This document shows, piece after piece, positions 43,840-53,200 of a stretch of 64,000 bases of DNA. Under the pieces are notes generated by a model. That model made no database searches. It was not told the DNA's origin and saw only the letters and a program-made list of their open reading frames with translations. The stretch lies in contig JAIQGL010000025.1 in assembly GCA_020072585.1 (NCBI GenBank), positions 1-64,000 on the forward strand, in the 5' to 3' direction. The DNA is from Terriglobia bacterium (GTDB lineage: Bacteria; Acidobacteriota; Terriglobia; Terriglobales; Acidobacteriaceae). A program made the position numbers and the translations under genes. The number at the start of each line of letters is the position of its first letter. Within the stretch, counting starts at the first letter, position 1.

Positions 43840-45474
43840 TCAGCTCTGCGCTTTTTCGCTCGGGCCATCCTCTTGTTCCAGCTTGAGCCGCGAGTTCCGG
43901 GCCGGCTCGAAGGCAGGATCCAGGTTGCAAGCGGCCACCATGTAATCCAGCGCGTCAGCAGAGCGACCCAGTCCCAGAGCACAAAGTCCAAGATTGTAAC
44001 TGGTAGGAGCAGAGCGGCCCAGCACCTGTTCAGAGACCTCAAACATGGCGAGCGCGTCAGCAAAGAAACGCAGCTCCAGCAGGATCACCCCGCAGTTGAA
44101 AGCCAGCACGTTTTCCGCTGCGCTCACGGGATAATGATTGCCCCAGGTGCTCAGGACCGCATTCCGCAAGTCTGTGCGCTCGGCTCCCACGCTGCGGAGC
44201 TGGCGAGCGATTACTGGAAAGAGGCGCAGCAAGGCGGTTGTATCCCAGCGGGTGAGCCGCAGAAGGGCCAGGATCTGAGGTATGGACATCTGCTCCATGT
44301 GAGGATGCAGCCAGGCCAGTAAAGCGAACAAATCATCCGGGCCAAAGCTTGCCATCGCGTCGCGATACGCAGAGGCAGTGCCGGGAAACTCATCGCCCGG
44401 GCGGAGTTGCAGGAAGGCGCAAATGCTAAGTCCGGCAGAATGCTTGTCCGGCTTGAGCGCTTCGCCGCCCAGGCCTACAAAGTATTTGCCGATAGCGTCA
44501 AAATTCACCATCTGAGAAAAGCAGCCTGGGCCATGAAATTCAATCGTCGGCGAACCCTGATAGAGTTGTAGGTCTTCTTCATGCGCGATTGCTTTGTCAG
44601 CGGCGAGCAGCAGCATTCTTCCGTCAGTACGTTGACCGAGTTTCTTGAGCGCTTTGAGAGCCGCACATGGAAACAACACGGTGCCTGATGGCACCCCTGT
44701 ACGATATTGCTCCAGGATCAGGTTCCAGGACTCCTCCGGATAACGATTTGGAGACACTTCAACGTTTTTATAGGAGAGCTGAAGGTCTTTAAGCTCTATT
44801 TCACTGTTTGGATTGTGGTTCGGTTTTCGCGTGGTTGTGAGCAAAGCCTCAAGGACCTGGCCATTGTTAATGACAAATGCATCCTGCGGAAGGCTGTCAA
44901 AAACATAGTTTGCGATCAGTACAAGCGGCCCGCCAGGCTGAGTGGAACTTGTGAAGTTGCTGTTGACGAAACTCGAGTCGATCTCGCCCCCAGCCTGGAG
45001 CTGCTCGAACACCAGCGTCCCCTGTCTAACGAAGCCGGCCAGGTACGCGTTCAAGCGCCATGATTGAAGCAGATTCTCGGAGCAATCGGTCATGCAATAG
45101 CGCACGGTGCTTACATCGATGTTCGCCGCATGCATGAGGTCCGCCAGCTTGCGCAAAAAGAGATAGGAGAACTTGCCGGATCCGGCGCCAAGTTCGAGGA
45201 TGCGCAGAGGGTTTTCGTTTGAGAGTGGTTGCCCTGTGGCATGGGTCCGCCGCATGCAGTCACAGAGAAAACCGAAAACTATGCGGGCGTAGATCTCGGC
45301 GATGAAGGGGTTATTCGTGATGTAGCTTGGAACCTGGTCTTCAGTCCAGGCCTTGAGGCCGCGTTGAGCATAGAAGTCGCGCTGCAGCGGCCAGATCACT
45401 GACGATGACAAGGATACGTCAGATTCCAGCACAACAGGTCCATCGCCGGACGTGATCACGGTATGGTCAGTCAT
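43840..45474 (-). CDS. MidA-like SAM-dependent methyltransferase with TPR-like C-terminus
   Basis: About 544 aa from the ATG at 45474. The N-terminal part resembles COG1565/NDUFAF7 (MidA) arginine methyltransferases: 'YITNNPFIAEIYARIV', SAM motif 'ILELGAGSGKFSYLFLRKL', and 'IANYVFDSLPQDAFVINNG', a conserved family element. The C-terminal 100 residues have TPR character ('SAPTSYNLGLCALGLGRSAD', 'ALDYMVAACNLDPAFEPAR'), an addition MidA proteins usually lack. A protein-methylating role is inferred from the family. A terminator separates it from the upstream collar genes, so it has its own promoter. Confidence 0.75.
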   Translation of the reverse strand: MTDHTVITSGDGPVVLESDVSLSSSVIWPLQRDFYAQRGLKAWTEDQVPSYITNNPFIAEIYARIVFGFLCDCMRRTHATGQPLSNENPLRILELGAGSGKFSYLFLRKLADLMHAANIDVSTVRYCMTDCSENLLQSWRLNAYLAGFVRQGTLVFEQLQAGGEIDSSFVNSNFTSSTQPGGPLVLIANYVFDSLPQDAFVINNGQVLEALLTTTRKPNHNPNSEIELKDLQLSYKNVEVSPNRYPEESWNLILEQYRTGVPSGTVLFPCAALKALKKLGQRTDGRMLLLAADKAIAHEEDLQLYQGSPTIEFHGPGCFSQMVNFDAIGKYFVGLGGEALKPDKHSAGLSICAFLQLRPGDEFPGTASAYRDAMASFGPDDLFALLAWLHPHMEQMSIPQILALLRLTRWDTTALLRLFPVIARQLRSVGAERTDLRNAVLSTWGNHYPVSAAENVLAFNCGVILLELRFFADALAMFEVSEQVLGRSAPTSYNLGLCALGLGRSADALDYMVAACNLDPAFEPARNSRLKLEQEDGPSEKAQS

Positions 45475-45522
45475 GCGTCTTTGTTTATCTGACAGCATAC
45501 GCGATTGGTCACAGCCTGAGAC

Positions 45523-45556
45523 AAAAAAAGGCTTGGGAGTATCGCTCTCCCAAGCC
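45523..45556 (-). terminator. strong terminator after the collar gene array
   Basis: Read on the minus strand: GGCTTGGGAG-N7-CTCCCAAGCC followed by TTTTTTT. It lies 28 bp after the third collar gene and ends the transcription unit made of the giant protein and three collar genes. Confidence 0.93.
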
Positions 45557-45584
45557 AGATTTTAGATTCGACACTCGGCGCTCT

Positions 45585-46115
45585 CTAGCTTCGCGCCGGG
45601 AAGACCCCCTGCAACGCGATGATGAAGGTGAGACCCAGAAACGGCATCATGTTGTTGTGAGGCAGATTGCCGCCGGAGATCGACGTACCGAACGGGTTCA
45701 TCTGCACGTTGGTTTGCGGGCTGCTAGGCACATAGAGATTGCCTCCCCCCAGCTTTGCCCCAGACGCCCAGGAATTGTTGACAGGCGTTGTTTGAGTGCT
45801 GCCAGTGGAGCCCTGCGCAGTATGGGAGTGCGCCGGCATCTCAGTTTGCAGCAGGGTTACACTCTGTTCCCCGCCGATTTCACCCAGATCGCGCAGGCTA
45901 AGCCCAGGGCCCTGGCCCGCCTGCATGGGGGCTGAGCCCTGGAGATTGGGGAGGGCAAAGTTGCTCTTTCCGTCACCACCATAGGTGGTGCCAAGAAGAG
46001 AGAAAAGCGCCGTATTCTGGCTGATGGGCAGGAGTTGGCCATTGCACTGCGCCCAGCCCGTGGGGGCGAAGTTACCAGTGAAGATTCTTATTTCAGCGAC
46101 AAATGGATTTGACAT
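45585..46115 (-). CDS. phage tail-collar / MdpB-like protein (third of three)
   Basis: A 176-aa collar-fold protein. Family elements: 'EIRIFTGNFAPTGWAQCNGQ', 'TALFSLLGTTYGGDGKSNFA' and 'LPNLQGSAPMQAGQGPG', a central His-rich turn ('MPAHSHTAQGSTG') and the ending 'LPHNNMMPFLGLTFIIALQG'. Related proteins are tail-fibre collars in phages and MdpB-type microcystin-dependent proteins in cyanobacteria; the function in free-living bacteria is unknown. There is no signal peptide. It follows the second copy by 15 bp and precedes a strong terminator. Slightly longer and Thr/Ser-richer in the middle than its paralogues. Confidence 0.88.
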   Translation of the reverse strand: MSNPFVAEIRIFTGNFAPTGWAQCNGQLLPISQNTALFSLLGTTYGGDGKSNFALPNLQGSAPMQAGQGPGLSLRDLGEIGGEQSVTLLQTEMPAHSHTAQGSTGSTQTTPVNNSWASGAKLGGGNLYVPSSPQTNVQMNPFGTSISGGNLPHNNMMPFLGLTFIIALQGVFPARS

Positions 46116-46130
46116 GGATTTCCTTTCGCC

Positions 46131-46631
46131 TTAATTCTGAGAGGGGAAGATCCCCTGCAGTGCAATGATGAAATTGAGAACCAGATAGGGCGACATGTTC
46201 TCATGCGGCTGACTGCCCCCTACGGGCAGAATACAGGCCGGGTTCATGGCATTGTTCGGCGCAGCATTTGAATACAGGTTATTGGGATTTCCCGCCCATA
46301 GATTGCCTCCCGGAGCGGGAGCCGTGGGAGCGCCGGAATTACCGACTGGCACATGGTTATGAGCGGGCAATTCGGAGATGTTCAGGGTGTGCGCAGTTTC
46401 ACCGCCACGCTCGCCCAGGACGATCCCATCGCCAACGTGCACCGGCATGCGGCCCTGAAGGTTAGGCAGAGCAAATGTGGTGCGGCCGTCGCCGCCATAG
46501 GTTGTTCCCAGGATTGCAAAGAGGGCCTGGTTCTGATTGATGGGCAGCAGCTGTCCATTACAGAACGTCCAGCCTTTGGGAGGGAAATTCCAACTGATGA
46601 TCTTGATTTCGCCAAGAAACGGCTCTGACAT
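46131..46631 (-). CDS. phage tail-collar / MdpB-like protein (second of three)
   Basis: A 166-aa paralogue of its two neighbours with the same scaffold: 'GEIKIISWNFPPKGWTFCNG', 'FAILGTTYGGDGRTTFALPN', 'ELPAHNHVPVGNSG' and the ending 'NMSPYLVLNFIIALQGIFPS'. The variable middle (about 100-140) differs from the other copies ('PGGNLWAGNPNNLYSNAAPN'), whereas both ends are nearly constant, as if the centre carried binding specificity. GAGGAGACGCGAA lies upstream of the start. No signal peptide. Confidence 0.88.
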   Translation of the reverse strand: MSEPFLGEIKIISWNFPPKGWTFCNGQLLPINQNQALFAILGTTYGGDGRTTFALPNLQGRMPVHVGDGIVLGERGGETAHTLNISELPAHNHVPVGNSGAPTAPAPGGNLWAGNPNNLYSNAAPNNAMNPACILPVGGSQPHENMSPYLVLNFIIALQGIFPSQN

Positions 46632-46674
46632 TTCGCGTCTCCTCTAGTCTTTTTTTAGCTGGCCGAAAAACGGT

Positions 46675-47178
46675 TTACGTCTGTGATGGAAAGACCCCAA
46701 ACAACGAAAGAATGAAATTCACCACCAGGAATGGCACCATATTGTCATGGGGTTGTGATCCGCCGGACGATTGAAGTGCCGCGGGGTCCATGTTGAGGCT
46801 GGGAGCAACGTCACTGTAATCTGTGCCGGTAGTTGGTTGCGCCCACACACCGCCCGTGGGAACAAGCAGGTTGCCGGTGCCGGAATTGCACTGGGGTACG
46901 TGGCTATGGGCCGGAATCTGGCTGGTGGTAAGGGTGACTGACTCCGTTCCGCCGCTCTGGCCCAGCGCAAATCCCGGTCCCACATGGACGGGGATACGGC
47001 TTTGCAGGTTAGGAAGTGCGAAAGTTTCCTGTCCATCGCCTCCGTAAGTAGTTCCGATCAAATTGAAAAGGGCGTCATTTTCTGAAATAGGAATTAATGC
47101 CCCATTGCAGAATGCCCACCCTACTGGAGCAAAATTGCCAGCGAACATCCGTATCTCGCCTATGAACGGGCTTGACAT
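46675..47178 (-). CDS. phage tail-collar / MdpB-like protein (first of three)
   Basis: A 167-aa collar protein, first in the array, 59 bp after the giant repeat-protein gene. Elements: 'GEIRMFAGNFAPVGWAFCNG', 'FNLIGTTYGGDGQETFALPN', 'QIPAHSHVPQCNSGTG', 'QPHDNMVPFLVVNFILSLFG'. It differs from the other two in the central loop and in an extra Cys there. Three similar but not identical copies suggest duplication and divergence. Its position behind a giant exported protein suggests a joint role (inference). Confidence 0.88.
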   Translation of the reverse strand: MSSPFIGEIRMFAGNFAPVGWAFCNGALIPISENDALFNLIGTTYGGDGQETFALPNLQSRIPVHVGPGFALGQSGGTESVTLTTSQIPAHSHVPQCNSGTGNLLVPTGGVWAQPTTGTDYSDVAPSLNMDPAALQSSGGSQPHDNMVPFLVVNFILSLFGVFPSQT

Positions 47179-47237
47179 GTTTTTGTATCGCTCCTATCGC
47201 TTTTTAAAGTTTGCTTCTCAAGTCTACTGCTAGGTCC

Positions 47238-50200
47238 CTATTGCACCGTCAATGTGACCGGCGTACTTGCCTGCACAGTCACGGTGGCGGCTGTTACTGT
47301 GATCTGGTAGCTGCCGGCTGGAGTGGTGATGTTATGCCCCCCGCCGCCGCATCCGGCAAACGAGAGCAGCGCCATCATGCCAAGGAAAACCATGGCCAGA
47401 CGCAGCCTGGACTTCTTGCTCTTGCGTCCACCCAGCGCGATTCCCACCAGACCGAACACAGGGAAGAACATCGCATAGAGCGGCGCTTTGCCTCCCACGC
47501 CAAAATTCTGGCTGGTCACCACATTGTGACCATGGCCGGACGTGCTGATCGTCAAGGTCACGGTAGTCAAAGCCTGGTTGGTGGAAGGCGGATTGAAGAT
47601 GCAGGAAGTGCCTACGGGCAATCCGCTGCAGCCGAAAGAAACCATGCCCAGCGTAAGATCATCATCTTCCACATCGAAAATAAATGAGCCCGCAGTCCCG
47701 GCCCGGACCGTTGTCGAGGTGGAATGCGGTGTAATGATGATCGGCGGCCCCAGGCTTATCGCATCCGTGGCTGTATTGTTTCCGGTGTTGGTTTCGCCGC
47801 CGCCGGAAACTGTGGCCGTGTTGGTGAAGTTGTTTTGAATGTTAATCGGGATGTTCACCGTCAACGTGATGGCCGGGTAGCTGGCGCCGGGCGCCAGAAC
47901 ATCACTGCGTGTGCAGGTAAGCGTACCCAGAGTGCACGTCCATCCGGTGCCGCTGATCGCCGTGGGAACCGGCGGATTGGTCACGCTAGGCAGCGTATCA
48001 ACCACCGTTACCGTGCCTGCGGTCGGCCCCACGCCGCTGTTTTTGACTGTGATGATCCAGTTCGCCCCTGTCTGGCCGCGGGTAAATTTGCCGGTGTGCG
48101 TCTTGGTAATGGTCATATCGGCGGTGGCAATGGTGAGGGTGGCGGACGCCGTATTGCCGGTGCCGCCATTGGTTGAACTCACAGCGCCGCTGGTGTTGTT
48201 GTAAGTGCCTGTGGCGGAGCCGGTCACATCAGCGCTCAAAGTGCAGGAACTGGCGGCTGCAAGGGTGCCGCCCGAGAGGCTGATGCTGCCGGAGCCCGCG
48301 GTGGCCGTAGCCGTGCCGCCGCAGGTATTCGTCAGCCCGTTCGGTGTGGCGACGACGATTCCCGCGGGCAGCGTGTCAGTGAAAGCGACGCCTGTCTCGG
48401 CCACAGCATTGGCTGCAGGGTTGGTAATCGTGAACGTGAGCGTGGAAACACCATTCACCGCGATCGCCGACGGATTGAAGGCTTTAGCAATCGACGGAGG
48501 CGCTACCACGTTGATGCTGGCTGAAGCCGTGCCGCCGGTGCCGCCTTCAACCGAAGTTACATTGCCGGTGGTGTTGTTCTGTGTTCCCGCGGCCGTGCCA
48601 GTCACGTTCACCGCGAACGTGCATGAAGAAGATGCCGCAAGCGTAGCGCCGGAGAGGCTGATGACGTTCGTGGCCTGAGTGGCGGTGATCGTTCCGCCGC
48701 CGCAGCTTCCGGTAAGGCCGTTGGGTGCTGAAATCACCAGGCCCGCCGGCAGCGTGTCACTAAAGCCGATGCCCGTCAGCGTGGTTGAGGTGTTGTTGTT
48801 CTGAATGGTGAAGGTAAGCGAGGTTGAGCCGCCCAGCGGAATGCTGGCCGCGCCAAAGGCTTTGATAATCACCGGCGGAGAGGTCACGGTGATGGAAGCG
48901 TTTGAAGTATTGCCAGCGCCGCTCTCCGTGGCGGTTACAGTCACTGAATTATTTTTCACGCCGCCCGTGGTGCCGGTGACGTTCACGCTGAAAGTGCAGG
49001 AGGCTGTGCTGGCCAGAGTTGCGCCGGAGAGACTGACGCTGCCCGAGCCCGCAACTGCCGTAATCGTCCCGCCACCGCAAGAGCCGGTGAGGCCGTTCGG
49101 CGTAGAGACCACGAGGCCAGCCGGCAGATTGTCAGTAAATGCAATGCCGGTCAGCGAGATAGTTGTGTTCGGATTGTTGATGGTGAAGCTGAGTGAGGTG
49201 CTTCCGCCTACAGGAATCGTAGCGGCGCCGAACGACTTGGTGATCGTGGGTGGTGTAGCCACGCTCAGGTTCGCCGTGGCTGTGTTGCCCGTTCCACCGT
49301 TCGTAGAAGTTACATTGCCGGTTGTGTTGGTGTAATTACCGGCGGCCGCGCCAGTCACGGTCACGCTGAACTGGCACTGGCTGCTGGCCGCAATGGTCGC
49401 TCCGGAAAGAGCAATTCCTGTAGGCGCGGTCAGCGTCAGCGTTCCGCCGCAGACCGTCGCGGAAGCGTTGGCAACTGTCAGGCCCGTGGGCAGCGTGTCA
49501 GTAAATGCCACGCCGGTCAGGGATACAGCGTTTGCCGCTGGATTGGTAATGGTAAACGTCAGCGATGTGGTTGCGTTCAGGGCAATCGCCGCCGGATTGA
49601 AGACCTTGGCAATCGATGGCGGCGCGACAACGTTGATGCTGGCTGAAGCTGTTCCGCCGGTACCGCCTTCGGTCGAAGTCACGTTGCCGGTGGTGTTGTT
49701 CTGCGTGCCCGCAGCCGTGCCGGTCACATTCACTGAGAACGTGCAGGAGCTGCTTGCCGCCAGAGTCGCGCCGGTAAGGCTGATCACGTTGGTCGCTTGA
49801 GTCGCTGTGATTGTGCCGCCGCCGCAAGTTCCGGTCAAGCCATTGGGTGTCGAGACCACCAGGCCCGCCGGCAGCGTGTCACTGAAGCCGATGCCGGTCA
49901 GCGTGGTCGTAGTGTTGTTGTTTTGAATCGTGAAAGTGAGCGAGGTGGAACCGTTCAGCGGAATGCTGGCTGCTCCGAATGCCTTGATAATCACCGGCGG
50001 CCCTGCCACGGTAATGCTGGCGTTGGAAGTATTTCCGGTACCGCCTTCGGTCGACGTCACTTGAACGCTGTTGTTCTTCACGCCTGCGGTGGTGCCAGTC
50101 ACATTCACTGAAACCGTGCAGGATGCGCTGGAAGCCACAGTGCCGCCGGAGAGACCCACGGAGCCTGAACCGCCTACCGCCGTTGCCGTGCCGCCGCAAG

Positions 50201-53200
50201 TGTTGTTCAGGTTGGGCGTGGCTGAAACCACCAGGCCGGCAGGAAGATTGTCAGTGAAAGCAACACCGGTCAACGCGAGCGTGGTGTTCGGGTTATTGAT
50301 GGTGAAGGTAAGCGAGGTGGTTCCATTCAGCGGAATGCTGGCCGCGCCAAATGCCTTGGTGATCGTCGGCGGCGTGGCCACGGTCAGATTGGCGGTCGCG
50401 GTGTTGCCGGTGCCGCCGTTCGTGGAAGTGACACTGCCGGTGGTGTTCGTGTATTGTCCCGAAGCCGCGCCGGTCACGGTGACGCTGAACTGGCACTGGC
50501 TGTTGACGGCAATGGTTGCGTTGTTCAAAGTAATGCCGGTCGGGGCCGTTGTAGTCAAAGTTCCGCCGCAAACAGTTGCGGAAGCATTGGCAACGGTAAG
50601 CCCTGTCGGCAGAGTGTCAGTAAACGCAACGCCGGTCAGCGGATCAACATTGGCCGCGGGATTCGTAATCGTGAACGTCAGTGATGTGGTGGCGTTCAGC
50701 GCGATCGTTGACGGATTGAATACCTTGGCGATCGAGGGTGGCGCTTGAACCTTAACGCTGGCCGTAGCTGTTCCGCCTGTGCCGCCCTCCGTCGAAGTCA
50801 CGTTGCCGGTGGTGTTGGTCTGCAAGCCGGCGGCGATGCCGGTCACGGTCACCGAGAATGAGCAGGAAGAACTTGCCGGAATCGATCCGCCCGACAGGCT
50901 GATGACATTGGTGCCCTGCGTTGCGGTAATCGTACCCGCGCCGCAGCTTCCTGTTAGGCCGTTCGGCGTGGCCACCACCAGCCCTGCCGGCAGCGTGTCA
51001 CTGAATCCGACGCCCGTCAGCGCGATCGTCGTATTGTTGTTCTGAATGGTGAAGCTCAAGTTGGTCGAGCTGTTCAGCGGAATACTGGCTGCGCTGAATG
51101 CTTTGATGATCACCGGCGGAGCCACAACCGTGATCGATGCATTCGAGGTATTGCCGGTTCCGGCATTCGTGGAAGTCGCCTGGACGCTGTTGTTCTTTAC
51201 GCCCGCAGTCGTGCCCTGTACGTCCACAGAGATCGTGCAGCTCGCGCCCGGCGCCAGGCTCGCGCCGCTCAGGCTGACGGAAGAAGATCCATTCACCGCG
51301 GTGGCCGTGCCGCTGCAGGTGGAGTTGAGATTACCTGGCGTGGCCACGACCAGGCCCGCAGGCAGGTTGTCAGTAAAGGCAACGCCATTCAGGGTCAAAT
51401 TCGCATTCGTGCTGCTCAGCGTAAAGGTCAGGCTGGTAGTGCCATTCAGCGGAATGCTGGCCGCGCCAAAAGCCTTCGTAATAGCCGGCGGATTGATGAC
51501 CGTCAGGCTGGCTGAAGACGTGGAGAGCGCGCCCGTGCCCGCCGCCGTGGAATTAATGGTAACGCTATTGTTGTAGACGTTATCCGTTGGGCTTGAGACT
51601 TTTACCGTGATGGTGCACGAGCCCACCGGCAGGCTGGCATTGGAGTAGCTGATGCTGCCCGATCCTGCAACTGCCGTTACCACACCGGTGCACGTATTCG
51701 TGACACCTGGCGTAGCCGCCACAACCAATCCCGCCGGCAAAGTGTCGGTGAAACTTGCGTCCACCGGGATCACGTTCGGATTATTGACGCTGAAAGTCAG
51801 GGTAGATGAAACATTGGTCGCGACCGTCGTCGGGTTGAAGCTCTTTACGATCTGGAGCGGCTCCAGGATGATGATGCCGACATTGGCTGTGCCTCCGCTT
51901 GACGCAGCCAGCCCCGCCGCTGTGGTGTAAGTAAAAGTTGTCGTGGTAGGCGTAGCTAAAATTAAGAACGTTCCGTTGTAGCCCGCAACGCCTACGCCCG
52001 AAATCACCACAGTCTCGCCAGCCGCGAAATTATGCTTGCCCACGGTGGTGATGGTCGCTGTTGTGCCGGCTTCAGTCGCACTGGCAATCAGATTGGAGTT
52101 GGCCGAGACCACCCCCTGGTCCACGGTAGCGTGGGCAGAGCCTCGTCCGCTGGTGCCGCCCGCATTGAATGTAGCCGTCGCCTGAGCGCTGGCGTTCAGG
52201 GTCTCCGGCTGCGCCTGCGGGATACTCCCCAGCACGGGATTATCAAATGTAATGGGCAATCCAATGATTCTGTCGAGATTGGCCAAAGCAACGGACGCGC
52301 CAAGATTGTCAGTGCTCATGTCACCGGTCAATGTGGAACTTTGATTAATGCGGATGATGGCCTGCGATGCGCTGTGCGTCAGAACGATAAAGGGAGAGAA
52401 GGTCGTGGTTCCGCCGCCGCTGGTGTTGATCGTTGTCGCTGCGGCGTTGGTTCCCCACCAGACATCGGTGGCGCTGATGCTGGTGCCGCCATTCTTGAGA
52501 TTGCTTCCCACTCCTGTGGCAGAGTTACCGGCCAGGCGGCTGAACGTCATGGTCAGCGGGCCTGCGGCGTTGGGAAAGGTGCCGGCATTGCCGTTCGAAA
52601 TTCCGCCGCCGTTGCCGGTAGCGCTATTGCCGGTGATGGTGACATGGTTCAGAGTGGCATCACAGATCAATGTGGCAGGACAGCTGGCGGGTGGAAAGTT
52701 ATTAATATAGAGTCCGCCACCGTCTTGTGCTGCCACCGGATTGGTGCCGTCTGTACCGGCAACGTTGTTGCTGATGACGGTTCCCTGGTCGATCAGCAGT
52801 CGCGCCTGGGTCTGCATGCCGCCGCCAAAGCCCGCTGCTTTGTTCCCGGAAATGGTGCTCGAATGAATTATGGTTTCCGGGTTTCCGGTGAAATTCCCGT
52901 TGGGGAAGAAAGCCATGATGCCGCCACCCTGGCCCTTCTGGCCGCCTATCACCTGGGTCGCGTTATTGTTCAGCACCTTGCTGTTGGTCATCACCATGCG
53001 GGTGTCATTGCTCAGCGCAATTCCGCCGCCGGCACCGGAAGAAGGATTATCTACCGCCGAGTTGTTCTGGATGGTGCTGCCGGTAATGGTGACGAACCCA
53101 TTGTTATTGTGATTCAGGAAGTTGAAGGCGACGAGCCCGCCACCGCCACCCTGAAGAGTAGCGCAATTCTGAATGATGACGTTGGTCAGCGTGAGATTGG

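Noticed and set aside
45585-47178. Prophage or tailocin call for the three collar genes
   Set aside because: No tail tube, sheath, baseplate, capsid, lysis or integrase genes are nearby; the collar family also occurs outside phages.
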